Below, piece after piece: positions 30,386 to 45,018 of a stretch of DNA of 64,000 nucleotides. The notes beneath the pieces were generated by a model that searched no databases, had not been told where the DNA came from, and saw only the letters and a list, made by a program, of their open reading frames with translations. The translations under genes and the position numbers were made by a program. Position 1 is the first letter of the stretch. Every line of letters starts with the position of its first letter. This DNA comes from Macrolepiota albuminosa (Eukaryota; Basidiomycota; Agaricomycetes; Agaricales; Agaricaceae), in NCBI GenBank assembly GCA_027475525.1, contig JAMWFC010000046.1, forward strand, positions 1,736,001 through 1,800,000, given 5' to 3'.

Positions 30386-32340
30386 AGGTGGGTTGAGAGG
30401 GGACAAGGGTGAGATTGTCATGATATATATTGTATTGGTGGTACAGGTACTGCGATAGGATAAGTTAGGAATAATGATAGTTGCAACTTGGGGGTTAAGC
30501 TCTTCGTCGAGTGTGTCTTTGCCACGATGGCGTGTAACAGTGGGCCACGGGTTACTTGAACGACGACCTTACTCGGCGTCACTCAATATCGTCCGTACTG
30601 CTCTCAAGAACCCCTACATATTTTCAAATCCTCAAGCTCCTTCTTAATGTCTTCTTCCTGCACTTATCTTCCACGCCTAATCTAAAGTTGGTGTGAGAAT
30701 TCAGCGACTCGAACTTACCAATATATTTTGGGAATATGGGGCGATAAACCGCTTCTCTCCATCGTTACGAGCTATCTTGTAATCGTGAGATTGTCTTGGT
30801 CCGAGGTAAGCAAGAGTTACCGTGAGAGATGGTGGCGGTGGGCGGTTGCAGACCATCGCCGTCTCGGCACAGCTGACGTAAATGAATTAGTTCCTTGATT
30901 GATAACGAAACCAGTTTGTTGAGCGGGTGCAGCCAGCACGATTCTCGCTTGGAGACAAATAAATGCTCCCTGCCAGCCCGAGCTTATCCACTCTCTAAGA
31001 GGCTACGAGCTTAAGAAGCAAGCAGGCTGGTGGTAAGTTGTTAAGTTAATCTGATGGAGTAATTGATTTTTCAGGTCATAAAGTCGTTAATGTCGTTGCG
31101 GGGTGATGGGAACCTGAGTCCGAGAAAACATTTGGAACGACATGCATCTCTGAGTCATGGCGATATACGCCACATTGCAATCATTTGGCCTCGTCGTCGA
31201 ACGTCTATTGCTATCGGATATTCCAAAAGAAAGATAAGGAAACAACGAGAATCAAACGAGAGGAAACGCACGACGCAATCGGGAACAAGGTAGGGCATGT
31301 TATTTTTTGTTGAACGTGCATTTAGTGGCCAAGTCTCCTTGGAGATTTGGCTCAGGCCTGGGACCCACGACAAGGGAGCACGTGGACGGCAATGCCGACC
31401 ATTCCCAGGAAAAGTAGTTGCAACGCCCCGCTGCCCTCACACATACATCACGACTAAGGTTGTCTTGTGAGGGTGGCCACCCAGGCAGTACTTAGTCTCA
31501 GTCTCTGGGGATCTCTCTGTCGACCTCAAGTCGCTTTAAATGTCATTACTCAGTCAGTTTCATGTTCTCGAAAATCTTGGTTGAAAAATTATGGTCTCAC
31601 CAGGTTTTACTAACAGTGCTTAATTTAGTGCTGTTATTTAGCTCACTGATTCAGACTGACGTTCGCCTCATCCTTGACCAGCTGAGCTGGGCCTACGTCC
31701 TTATGGTCTCATCCTCATGTATAAGAAATCAGACTCAGACTCAGACGCACTCCTCAGACTCAAACTTATCCGGGACAGTGGATGTGTCGGGCGTCGCGAA
31801 CCATCCAAGTCGAGTCTTGCTGATCTTGTAATGTCCATCCAGTCGGTCGGTCCTGAAATCTTGATCCATCCTGGTCTTGCGTAGTCGTCCAATCCGTCGG
31901 CTCACGTCCGAGTCCCCAGTCACCAGAGCCAGAGAGTCCCGAACCAGAGGGACGAAGGCAGGACCTTATCCACCTCCTTCGTCGTCGAGTCCAGCCAGAG
32001 ATAGTAGCACAAGACCTAGTAGCACCAGAGCCCCAGAGCCTGAGAGTAGTCGCCATCGAGAGCCCATTCGGGTTGCAGCAGCCAAGAAAGACCCGCTCGA
32101 CGACTCAGAGTCGCCGGCTGAGGGAGAAGGAAGCCAGAGGAGGGGTGGCAGCAGCCAAGTCTGTCCCAGCCCTATCGACGACTTCAAGTCGCCGACGGGT
32201 ATAGAGGGAACGCCAGAGGAGGAGGAGGGAGAAAAGAAAGAGAGAATGAAGAAATATGGAGAGAAAGAAAGGCACTTTTATACGTCTTTGTGACAACAAG
32301 GAGCCATAAGCCACACACCAGTCACAAGAGAGGAAAAGCA

Positions 32341-32496
32341 CGAGTAGAAGAAAAAGGAAAGAAAAAGAAGAAGCCTGCACGTTGACAGCGAATGCAAGGG
32401 ATACACGAGTTTTTTTTCGAGTAGAAGAAAAAGGAAAGAAAAAGAAGAAGCCTGCACGTTGACAGCGAATGCAAGGGATACACGAGTTTTTTTTCG
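32341..32496. repeat. 77-bp tandem duplication in duplicate 2
   Basis: Units 32341-32417 and 32418-32494. Duplicate 1 has only one unit at this place (near 4981), so the doubling is specific to this copy. Period-77 series. Confidence 0.92.
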
Positions 32497-33100
32497 GACC
32501 GTCAATTATTACCTATTGTAGTATACAAGGTGTGCAAAAGCTGTGGGCGCACTCCTTTGTGACGTTCTTTATGCGTCAAAATGCTGTGTTGAAAAGACAT
32601 ACGCATGCATAAAGACGGCAATTACCTTGGGACACGCGGCTGAGCAGTTAATCGGTGGCGTTTTATCAGGTGTGCGCGGCTTAGAGGATTGTCTATAGCG
32701 GCAGGTGAGTTCCAAGAACTTGGAAAGGATGTGGGTTGTTTGTATCTATGCAGTAAGGATGAGTCATTGTGTCATTGTCTTCGGTGTCTTTAAAGTCCGT
32801 TGATCGATAAACTCGAATGTGAAAATGGATGTACTTGCTTAATAGGAACACCTGTGGAAGAGGTGTGGGGTATATACCTCAAAGAAAAAGTCCAGGCTAG
32901 ACAGGTATATTGATCGAGAAGCAGGACTGACGGAATCTCTCAATAGATGCCGAGTTGTCTCTAGGGTAACAGTGTGGCGCATAATACAAAGAAACACGTA
33001 ACCATGAACACGGTTAATTGTAGTGTCTGTCGCATTTGTTGTGGTTTTATGACGGACTAAAAGGATTGCTGTTCATAATCAAAGCAAGAGTAGTCTATAG

Positions 33101-33380
33101 ATGTTGAGATTTGTGGCCAAGACACCGTAAGTGCACGATCAAAGAGACGACACAATCACCTTTCATATCTCACACTTATCACATTCACGCAGGCAAAGCA
33201 GAAGATATAGTATATATATTACAATACCTAGCAGACGGCACCCTCAGTCGTTATAACACAGACTGAGGGTGAGTAGGAATTACTTACGGACCGCATATAA
33301 AACGGGCTAATTGTACCATAGATCGAGATACTTACTAGTATCTGTGTTTATCTAGGTCCCAAAGGTTCAGTTTCCAACAA
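33101..33380. mobile_element. MITE, ATGTTG-type, 3-bp TSD (copy 2)
   Basis: 280 bp flanked by TAG (33098-33100, 33381-33383). Nearly identical to 5669-5949, so it was duplicated with the segment and did not transpose independently. Confidence 0.75.
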
Positions 33381-34373
33381 TAGATATAAGGGTTCCCTGA
33401 GTACTCGAGTCAAACCGCAATATTTAAAAGACACCGACGCCTATCCTTTCTACACATGGTAGTAGCTACCATATCACGGGGAATAGTCGTCCTCCACGGC
33501 TAATTGGGCATGATTTCTCTGTATATCCCCTTCCTGCGATAAATCATTTATTTCATAGACACTTTGCACCTGTCGGACATCCCGGGCGCCATAAAGATAC
33601 GAGTCTTCTTTTTTTTAAACAAAAAAACTCCGGAAATGACCAACCAGAACGACCGTCCCACCCCTAAATAGATTGCAACGTCTCATGTGCATTGAATCAT
33701 TCCTAGTCAGTGAATATCGAGAGAAAGTACTTACAGGCCGTAGAACCTCCACCTCAATACAGTATAGCCATAGATGTCTCATAGAATCTTCCGTCGCCCC
33801 TCACCCATCAAATACCCATCGCTATCGTTCCTCAGGACGATCAGCATCATCTCCCGCCTTCCTGCCATCAGGTACCATCTACGTTATCTTTAGTCCTGGG
33901 AAGTGTAATATTCAGCTGTTGAACCATTCTCTGGTCGCTGCTTTGATGGTATTGATAACATACAATGACAAAAGTTCAGTTTTAAAAGATACAGGACCTT
34001 GTATGGTGATGATGATGTGGCCAGTGTGGCAAAACGTGGAAATGCTCAAGACTTTTGTAGTACCCAGGAGCGACGACTTCGGGTTAGACTCAGGATAATT
34101 GAAACATCCTGTTACAATAAAAAAATTGAACAAGTATCCACAAACAGAGACAATAAGATGAGAAACAGTATTGGATACAGAATCCTGTTGCACAGTACAT
34201 ACTGTAGATGTCCTGCTCTGGACCCAGGTGTGATTCCGCCAACAAGATGTCTGCAGTGCGCATCGCATCTCAGTGCTCTACCACCAAGAAATCATGATAA
34301 AGATTCACCCGGCACCGTCGTAAAAAATTGCTTGTTGAGCAGGTCTGTACAGAATGTGACGATTTGAGGGCCT

Positions 34374-35471
34374 GTATGTTTACCTCAAGCTATTAAGCAA
34401 ACAATGACTGAAGGTTTAAGCTTAAGGGTGGTACCAGACCTTGACAACACAGCTTTCTCGGAGAAGTACCTTCGGCAGATGGGTTTGAAAGATTGATAGA
34501 ACATCAACAGATATGCTCCAACATATGATGAGATAGATAAGTGCAGGTCTTTGGGTGTAGCTTTTCCGATATTCGGATGGGTAAACTTGGATCTCGCTGG
34601 AATACTTTAAGCTCTTGCAGTAGTCGGACCCTTATCGGTATCCGTACCGACCACAGTATTTTCGTTTGAGCAGTCAGAATGAATGATGAGCAACATCCGT
34701 GTCTTGTATTGAACTGATTAGCCGACGCTCTGGGAGGGCACACTAGTCAACATGAGGGAAAAAGTCCCAGATGGAACGGTTTGAAGCATCGAGTCTTGTG
34801 AGTACGTGCCTGAGCTGGAGCCGCTTCCAGGTGACGTCAAGGTAAATTGCACCTCGTGAGTGGGAGGGAGTCCTTGGCTCTAGAAGACGGTGCCTTGTTT
34901 CAAGTTGCGATCCACTTAACGTTGAAGACGCATTTGTGGGCGCTGGCAACCAGCGTCTGCCGGCCCACATGTATACATATAAGATAGCAACTGAGGGTTG
35001 TTGAACTCGTCACCGTGACAAGTGGATGTGCCGGCATTCGCATACCTGCTGTCGTGTGAGAAATCCGTTGTCCGGTCGTCTTCACCCTCCTGTGGTCAGA
35101 AGACAAGTAATTCGGACAGACTATATTTTGTTTTCAGGGCGACAGGAACCCCAATACTGTCAGATTACATTGGACTGACCCAGTCGAGTCCACCTGATAA
35201 TCTACCCGGTAACTGGCAGAGTAAATGTGACCGGCATTTGGTCACCTGAGAAGTGCTACATATGGACACAACCTGAACAGTAATGGGATTGCCAACCGCA
35301 GCAATGGAACTAAAACTTACTGATAGGCTGATTGAGGCGGATGTATGTATAGAGGGGTAATTCTGGAAGAGCAGCACCGCCACATGCTCTTTGACGTTTA
35401 ATTCATTTATTTCGTTTCTGTCAACCAGACTCCCACTCGTTTTTCTCTTCTTCCCATCGTCCATCACGTTG
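34374..35471. other. Intergenic, upstream of the TBC gene
   Basis: About 1.1 kb with only short, unsupported frames. Presumably contains the TBC gene promoter; no clear TATA seen. Confidence 0.4.
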
Positions 35472-37684
35472 ATGGATGACTCGCCAACGCTGGTCCTGGC
35501 TCCTCTAGACCCTCTCAAGTTTGACTCGCCCTCACCGTCCCCTCCAACTACCAAGTTCTCCACCGCCCAACCCCGCGTGAGGCCAACCTCAGAGACTACC
35601 ATAGTTTCCATCTATTCCATGTACGGCGACGACCGGCCCAGGACCAGCTGGTCGGCCTCATCTATGCTCGCGGCCAGCGACAGAAAGTCATACGAAGCCG
35701 GTGACATGCCGCCTGTACCGACAGTCAAAGTAAGACTGCATGACGGTCTCCGGTTGTCGATTCCAAGAGACAACGACGATAGTGAACTGGCATATTATAA
35801 TGACTACGACGCGAAACACGATCTAGGACCCCTTTCACCCCCATCATCAGACCTGCTTGTCTCAGATGACACCAGGGAAAGTCTAAGTTTCCGGACAAGC
35901 GCAACGTCGTCTCACATATCGCGCTCGAGAGAATCAACAAACAACGCAGATTCTTCTGCGAGTTTGAGAAATTCTCGTATAGGCATTGACTCTGCCGATC
36001 GTGACATTGCTCTCCTTCCTCCTCTTCCTCCATCCGCCTCCTCCTCTCGGCATGACACTCCCAGCCACACGCCTCCAAGACAGCCATCACCAGCCCCATC
36101 ACCGGCCCCATCACCGGCCCTGCACCCGACCCTTGAGCACCCGATTGCCTCAATACGAAGCAAAGTCTCCCTTGTACCCTCTGAAGGCGAGGACGTAGAC
36201 GCCTTCCACGTGCGAAGCACGTACGCCCAGCTTGAACTCTTCGGCGTTAAAGGTGACGGCTTTGAAGACGGTGTCGAACGCACCCGCGCGCGCGTCGGGC
36301 CTAGCCGCTCAAGCCAGCTCAATGCCTTTGCAGCACTCGATGACGGCACCGAAAAGTCCAAAACACTCGGGCCCAAGGAGCTCGAAACCCTTGCCAGCGT
36401 AGACCGGTGAGTTGGCCGGCGGTTTTTCTACTTCGTTATCTAGAAAATAAAATATTCACTATGTCATTAACAAGCTACGGGTTCTTCGCTACCCCCTCCC
36501 ACGACCGCCTCATCCTCCTCGCCGCCGCCCCGCTCTCGAAGCGCCTTGCGCCTGTGCGTGGAGGCCCATCCTCTGCACCCGCATCGTCAACGGCGCTGCG
36601 CGAGCTTCCGCGTCTGATGACGCCGCCGAAGGAGATGGACCGGATAACGAAATGGACGCGGATGATGGTGCCACTTGTGCGTGATTCCGGTGCGAATGTC
36701 TTGACGTGGGATGTAAGGCCAGGGAAGGAGGCCAAGCTCCGCAGACGCGTGTATAAGGGCATCCCTGACGCGTGGCGGCGCGCGTCATGGGATTTTTTGA
36801 TGGCGAGGTATTCGAGTCTTGGGGAGAGGGAGATGGAGGTGCTCACGAAGGAGTATCGAGAAGCGTTGGATAAACCGTCGACGTATGATATACAGATTGA
36901 CCTGGACGTACCGAGGACGATTAGTGGGCATATTATGTTTCGAACACGGTATGGTGCTGGGTGAGTCTTGTCTTCTTCATTTTGTCCTCTGCTCATTGCG
37001 CACAGGCAACGCTCGCTTTTCCATGTCCTCCATAGCTTCTCCCTTCACTGCCCCAAATGCGGGTACGTACAAGGTATGGGCCCCATCGCTGCCACTCTCC
37101 TATGCTACTTCGACCCGGAACGCGTCTACGCCTCACTAGTGCGGCTGCACGATGCCTACTCACTACACACTGTCTTCAGCCCAGGTTTCCCGGGGCTCCT
37201 CGAGGCGATATACGTCCAGGAACGCATCACGGAACAAATGATGCCTGATGTGTTTGAGGCGTTTAAGAAACATGCGATCTCGACCACGTCGTATGCGACG
37301 AAGTGGTATATTACCCTTTTTAGTAACTCCGTGCCGTTTCAGACGCAGCTGAGGCTGTGGGACGCGTTTCTGTTAGAGGGGTATGATGTGTTTATCGCGG
37401 TCGCGGTCGCGATCGTGTGGGTCTATCGAGGTGCGTTTGCTTTTCACGTTTGCGTTAATTTCGTTGACAATGGCTTCTCAGACCAAATAACGTCCTCCGC
37501 CGCAAACTTTGAAACAGTGTTATCTCTTCTATCCTCGTTCTTTGTCCCAGAGGACGAAGACACACTCATGAACTGGATAAGTCGTTTGCTCGGAGACAAG
37601 AAACTAAGGTCCAACATGCGAAAGTGGAAAGAGGATTGGCGAGGGCTCGTCGCCGCCGGAAAAGACAGCACTGCCCTGCTTTGA
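35472..37684 (+). CDS. TBC-domain Rab GTPase-activating protein
   Basis: RabGAP that would stimulate GTP hydrolysis on a Rab in membrane traffic. Exons 35472-36406, 36475-36960, 37006-37430, 37482-37684; 682 aa; junction phases agree. Start chosen at MDDSPTLVLAPL because the longer frame upstream opens with TTG. Residues 1-310 are low-complexity, Ser/Pro-rich with PSPAPSPAPSPA. The TBC domain spans about 370-650: LRRRVYKGIPDAWRRASWDF, then the arginine-finger motif DLDVPRTISGH (IxxDxxR), the glutamine-finger YVQGMGPIAATLL, and FQTQLRLWDAFLLEGYDVF. Both catalytic residues are present. The exact yeast orthologue is not clear to me. Confidence 0.92.
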
Positions 37685-38388
37685 TCCTAATCCCTTTCTC
37701 TTTCCCCTCGTGAAGACCTTCACTTCTCCTGCACACCCAGTGCCCAGCCATATTAATCTTATTGGTAACGGTCAAATATGACCCGCTCACGCCCTCCGGC
37801 AGTCTGAATGGCTGCTAGTTGACTGCATCTCTTGCTTATCGTTTTCTTTGCCTCCACCAGCATACATACGTTCATACATACCCCACACGCATACATATGC
37901 ACAGATTCATATCTCTGGGCTACCGCCTCTCGATCGTCGCTCATCCTCATCCATTTCCTTATCATTCCTCTTTTTCGTTTTTTTCTTTCTTTTTGCATTC
38001 AGTAATCCAGCTTCATTCATTCTTTTTTTGCCTCCGTCACTCCTTGAGTTTTGCTTTGCAACATGTACTATCTACTTCCTTTACCAAACAGAGTAACCCT
38101 GAGTAGATGAGACGTTTCACTATTCTGAGCTTTTGTCAAGCCAGCTCGAAATCATCCTGTCACTGCGGCCTGTCATTGTTTGACTTTGACAACAGCGTCA
38201 CTGCGTGACTTGGCATTTCAGACCAGTATTTGAAGTCCTGAGATAATGAAAACATGATTTGTATACAACTACTCGTACACTGTTAATTTTTTGGCGTTGT
38301 CCAGAATGGTTAGTACTTCAGCGGTCTAAAACGTTAAAACTTCCTTTTTTACTTCTTCAGCGCTTGAAAGAGTATCTATGTGTTGATT
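37685..38388. other. Intergenic, convergent 3' ends of TBC and enolase genes
   Basis: 704 bp holding both 3' UTRs. Pyrimidine/T-rich around 37960-38040. No ORF supported. Confidence 0.4.
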
Positions 38389-40109
<1,721 letters not shown>

Positions 40110-40436
40110 GGTAGAAGATAATCTGGCCAACAATTCTAATCGATGCGACTTTTAGGATCTTAATCTTTTCCCACGCATGTTATTGGTCACTAGCACTTCC
40201 CATCTTACCCTGGACGTCCGATATCGATGCATGATACAGATCCTCACTTTATTTGCATTTTGACTCAACTTCATTTCTTATGGCATCGTTCCATTGCATC
40301 CAAGTCACCATCTAAAATGTCTGATTCTATGCCACGACACAATGAGCTCAGGCGCAAAACAACCAGAAGAAACAAGAAAACAGAACTCACAACTACATAG
40401 GATCACATGGGCTGAATTTCCCATCTGACACTTAAA
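40110..40436 (-). promoter_or_regulatory. Enolase upstream region
   Basis: 327 bp between the NOG2 stop and the enolase ATG, both genes on the minus strand. Serves as NOG2 3' UTR and enolase promoter. No definite core element identified. Confidence 0.4.
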
Positions 40437-42811
40437 TTAGTTTGCCTTTCCGCGCTTGCGCCCTTGTGCTCGTTTCCCAACGGGCAATGACTTCAATAGC
40501 GCCGCCTGTTTGCGATTCTTATTTTTGACATTAGCGTTCGTGTAGAAATTCTCTGCCTTGCGCTAAAGAACCATCAGATATCAATCGAATCTCCACAGCT
40601 GTGGCACAAACACACCTTGTTCGTCTTCATGCGCACCTCTTGTTTTACTTGTGTCTTTTTGCCACTGTCGGCTTCGGAATTTGTCGCTAAAGCAACAGAT
40701 GAGATAGAACCGAGTCAACGAGGAAAAAGGCACACCTTCCACAATGTCATTGCCATCTTGATCGACATTGGGAACTACATCCTCATTGATGCCCTCGAAG
40801 ACGTCGTTCCAAGTTAACCCTTCCTCTTCCACGTCTTCAGGATCTTCATCCACCTCATCAGCAGCGTGATCTTCGTCCTCCACCTCATCTACTGAATCAT
40901 CATCTTCAAGCGGCTTCACGTCCTCTGGTAAGAACGAGTTCTTTTGCATGATGGAACCCAGATTCTGCTTTACGCTGGGAACCTCCATCGCCTCAGGCTC
41001 AATAGCCTTACCTTTCCCTTTCGTATCTGCCTTCGCCTTTTCCTTCTTCCTCTTCTTGTCTTCCAACCTGTTCAACTCCTCAGACCGCTCAGGCGGTGGC
41101 ACAAAGTACGGTATCCGGCCTCGCACCCAGTCGCTCAAAATAATCTTAGCCACAGATTCTAAATCCGGTTCGCCACCTTTCAACAGTCGCCCCTTCATCC
41201 TAGCAAGTTTATCAAGGAATATCCCCGGAGGCCAGTTCTGCGATTTGTCGTCTGGGTTTGGTAAATCAAGTCCATACGTCCGCGCAAGATATAGCGGCTT
41301 GACCCGTTCCATGAGTGCAGAAATATGCTCGGAAGGTGTAGGAAGGGCTTCAACGCGCACTACGCCCTTCAGGACGGTTGAGGTGTGAGAATCTTGTGCA
41401 GATGCCGGTACAATTCCGGGGCAGTCGATGAGATATATCCTCCGTGTAAGAGTGATGTATTGCCAGACCTATCGTTCAGCCCAAAATCAGGGTTGATGAT
41501 TCATCAAAAGAAGGTAGAGGGTCAAGAGATACCTTGGTTTCACCAGGAACAGGCGCCACCGAGCAAACCTTGTTGCTTTTTAGGGTATTGATGACACTGC
41601 TCTTCCCAACGTTGGGATAGCCAATAAAACCTACTGATATCTGCTTCTTGTCGGAATGCAGTTGGGCAAATTGGCGAAGGAGTTGTATAAGCGAGCCCTT
41701 GCCAAATGAATGGTTAGGAGAAGCATGGAAGGCAATAGTTGGGAATCTAGGCGTCAAGTGTTGGATATATCGTGCCTGTATCATCATAATCAGCCAATTC
41801 TAGAATAAATGGAAAGAAATGAGACGCAACCGTAACCCAGTTTGGTACCAAGTCGCACTTATTGATAATGAGCACGATTTGTTTATGCGACTTTTCTTTT
41901 CTGATGTACTCAATAATTGATTCACACATTGTACCAAGAGGATCTCGGGCATCAAGGACATGAAGGATAACATCGGAAGAATCGATGACTTTGTAAAGTT
42001 CGCCGTATATTCTTCGAGAGGTTCCCTTGGCGTAGATAGGCTCATTGTAATTAGCATGCGTGGGGGCTTCTACCATGGACGAAGCAAGGGGTTCTACAAT
42101 CACTCAAGTTCGGAACGAATCGACTCCAAGAAGGACATTCATTATAGATCTTACCGATAGCAGGAGCATCAGTTTCTGCCTCTTCGGCAGCAGCAGCACC
42201 AAGTTTACCAAGTTCCTCAAACGAGCCAACATCAATTCTGGGCCTTTTCCGTTGCGCTTTAGGGCCAAAAGTGTCTGCGAAGGGCTCAGTTTCGACAATA
42301 TGTGATCGCTACATGAACATAAGCCAAAAAAAATCCCAAAAGATGTGAAAAAACATGCCTTCAGGGTATGTGGGTTTTGCGCATCATCCAGCAGCACCAT
42401 AGGTAGCTTATTGCGTCGTAGAAGCACAGAGTAAGGATCATCCTTCTTCTCTGAGAGACTCGTTCGGAAGTGATCCAACGCGGTTTGCGAGATCACTCTT
42501 GTGTTTCCTTCGCAGCAAGTTCAACTCTTCAACCATAAATTAACCACTTTCCAACACTTACCGAACCATCTCCTATCCGGCTGTACCCTCCCAGGCTTCG
42601 TCTCCTTCTCTCCTTTCTGAAACGCAGCGGCCTGAATAATGTTGCCATCTTTGTCACGCACAGCCTTTCCAGAGTTCAGGACCTTCAGGCGGGCCACCTG
42701 CTTTCCTGTGCGGTAGAAATTCTCGCCCTTCACACGGGCCAAAGATATCTTAGGGCCAGAGCCCGAAGACCTGGCCTTGCCAGGCGAAGTTGATTTCTTC
42801 GTCGGCGCCAT
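40437..42811 (-). CDS. NOG2: Nucleolar GTP-binding protein 2 (NOG2/NUG2)
   Basis: Circularly permuted GTPase needed for late 60S pre-ribosome maturation, nucleolar/nuclear. Exons 42811-42562, 42507-42359, 42308-42155, 42093-41831, 41775-41533, 41468-40736, 40686-40616, 40562-40437; 662 aa. N-terminal NGP1NT region: [35 protein letters not shown]. The GTPase motifs come in permuted order: G4 [10 protein letters not shown]1 [13 protein letters not shown]3 DCPGIVP. Acidic stretch around 510-560, basic tail [13 protein letters not shown]. Intron 2 has a GC donor (AAG|GCATGT...GTAG|CGA) and is the only reading that keeps phase. Divergent from uS15m. Confidence 0.96.
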
Positions 42812-43413
42812 TGGGAAGAAGGGTAGTGTCTGGTTATTAAAGGGACAGTAAAAAATAATCTCGATCGAAGGATTCTCACGGTCAATACAAACGTTGAAAG
42901 TGAAAACGTCCAACTCGCAAGAATAAGAGAACCCTCAGCGTTCAACTATTGGTCTTTTAAAATCATAAGTAAACCTTGTTGGCAGACAATGCTGGAAAAG
43001 AAGATGCAGAAAGCTATGTATATTGAATTTTTGGGCGACTGACTACTGTACATAGGATCGAATGTTCCAGCCAAAAATCGACATGCCACGTCCTACAAGC
43101 GTCGACGTCGACACTTCCTATACTGGAAGACTTCTCTTGGAAGAACAGGACTCGTAATGACAAGTCACTGGCACTGATCTCGATGGTTGAGTGCTAACAA
43201 CGGTCAGCGTGGCATTTCTCCCGTAAAGAAAAAGAGGGAGAAAAGTGGAAGCTTATATACCTCGAAGTGTTCCCACAGTCAGGTGATTTAAAAGATTTCA
43301 CCTCGAGCACTTGGTGTTGATTCCATTGAAAACGGCGGGCCATGTTCAAAGCGTGTTGGGCAAAACGTGAGTGCTTCAGGAACAGTTTCTAAATTGTACT
43401 GCTTAATAGTCAC
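42812..43413. promoter_or_regulatory. Divergent promoter region NOG2 / uS15m
   Basis: 602 bp between start codons of two ribosome-related genes on opposite strands. Co-expression from a shared upstream region is inferred from arrangement only. Confidence 0.4.
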
Positions 43414-44398
43414 ATGCTAGCTTCGAGAATCATCGTATCCTCGAGTTCACATTCCTCGCTACACACGTCGGCTGCCCTCCATAAGCAATCGTCACGTCAG
43501 CATGTTGCCCGAGCAATAAAGAAGTCCAACATTGCAGCACAAGAAAAACGTTTAAAAGAAATGGAACAAAACAAGCCAAGTGTTGTCCTCGGCACGCGCT
43601 ATAAAGACGCGTACAAGTGGAAAAAAAGTCTTCTCTCGAAAATCCTCGTGAAAGAAGATGAACTATTCTCAGAAAACAACAATCTTGTACCCACAGAACA
43701 GCCTGTAGGAACTGTACATCTTCCAAAATATTCCAACTTTGGCATCTGCAAGGGGGAGCAGCAGTTGCTCTTTGGGGAATTGCCTTTACTCACTTCGACG
43801 AATGGGAACTATGATGTGGCTGCAAACACGGCGGAGAATCAGCATGTTGACACCGAGAAAGTCCAGGAGGAACTTGAAGCTTGGAAGAAGAGACTTGACT
43901 GGGAGCGCAGCAAGGCTAATGCTTTTGCGAGGGTCATCGACCTTCGAAATGCAAACGCGGGCGGCATTGCCTTTGAGAATCGCAGACGTATCATTGAGAC
44001 CTTTTCCACCCCCAAAAATCCTTTTGACCCTGGCCGTGCCGAGGTGCAAGGTTCGTGCTATAATTCCTTAAATGCTGAGTTTGTGCAATATATCTATCTC
44101 TTTCTCTAGCGGCCCTTCTTACATACAAGATTCGAAATCTATGGAACCATCTAGACAAATTCAGACGTATCTATCTCTTTCTCTAGCGGCCCTTCTTACA
44201 TACAAGATTCGAAATCTATGGAACCATCTAGACAAATTCAGACGAGATCTTGGAAATCGACGTGGTCTTCGCATGCTTGTCCATAAACGTGCAAAAGTTT
44301 TGAAGTATCTGAAAAAGGTCGATAACAGACGATATGAAACTCTCCTCAAACAACTCGCGCTGGAGCCAGAAAGTGTGGAAGGGGAGTTGGTGGTGTAA
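43414..44398 (+). CDS. Mitochondrial small-subunit ribosomal protein uS15m
   Basis: Component of the mitoribosomal small subunit (yeast Mrps28 equivalent). Two exons, 43414-44050 and 44187-44398, 282 aa. The N terminus MLASRIIVSSSSHSSLHTSA is a typical presequence. A lineage-specific middle part contains YKWKKSLLSKILVKEDELF. The C-terminal S15 domain reads LTYKIRNLWNHLDKFRRDL, then RRGLRMLVHKRAKVLKYLKK and RRYETLLKQLAL. A 77-bp duplication (44091-44244) repeats the acceptor and the start of exon 2. Using the second acceptor (CTCTAG, 44181-44186) yields an intact protein; collapsing the repeat gives the same protein with a normal intron. Confidence 0.88.
44091..44244. repeat. 77-bp tandem duplication at the uS15m exon 2 boundary
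   Basis: Units 44091-44167 and 44168-44244, identical. The intron 3' end and the first 58 nt of exon 2 are doubled. Period-77 series. Confidence 0.93.
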
Positions 44399-45018
44399 TA
44401 TGATATACCAATAATGTTAATGCAAGTTTTCCCTTACCTTTGACCTGCGCTGTGATGTGAATGCAAAAAGTCACGACAATATCAATATGGATAGCGTCGC
44501 TCGCGAGGTGAGACTACGCAATAATCTAGAACATTTGATTGATAGACAGATATAGCTGTTGTTTGACTCATGGGCTGAGAAGAGTCCTGGAACATGGCAA
44601 AGAGAGGGACCAAAACATAATTCGTAGCCCAAGTACTTTGAGCTGCATGTGGTTCCAAAACTCCAATGTCGGCACGGTTGTCGTAATAAGTTACCTAGAC
44701 TGAGACTTAAGTTTGCCTCTGTGCTATTCTGTCTGCTTCTTCGTCTTTTGTAACGAACAAAGTGTTGAGGAGATCAGAAAGAGTGTTCGTCGGTCAGTTC
44801 TAAGCCCTAAAACCTTTTCTTTGACATGTTTCTTGACAGCTGGACTTTAAATGCGTCAGTACGCTAGAGCATGATCTACACTTCTCTTAAGCGGTGATCA
44901 GTTTCGTGGTGAATGAAAAGGAACAAATCAGAAGGATTGAAAAGTTCAAAACGTTCAGAGCTGAAGCGAGAGGACGCGTAGATCACGTGGCGGTTCGCGG
45001 CCTTGTCCACTCTCATCC
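44399..45018. other. Intergenic, uS15m 3' end to importin start
   Basis: 620 bp without a supported gene. The last part is presumably the importin promoter. Confidence 0.4.

Larger units (their letters stand above)
30048..34373 (+). repeat. Segmental duplication, copy 2 (4.3 kb)
   Basis: Counterpart of 2598-6918. It begins TCCCTGTCC inside the DUF4246 last exon and ends at TGTATGTT, after which sequence continues uniquely towards the TBC gene. Differences include small deletions (e.g. the VEGL codons), a (T)n-rich indel near 33609 and an extra 60 bp near 33950. No gene besides the DUF4246 tail is supported. Confidence 0.85.
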
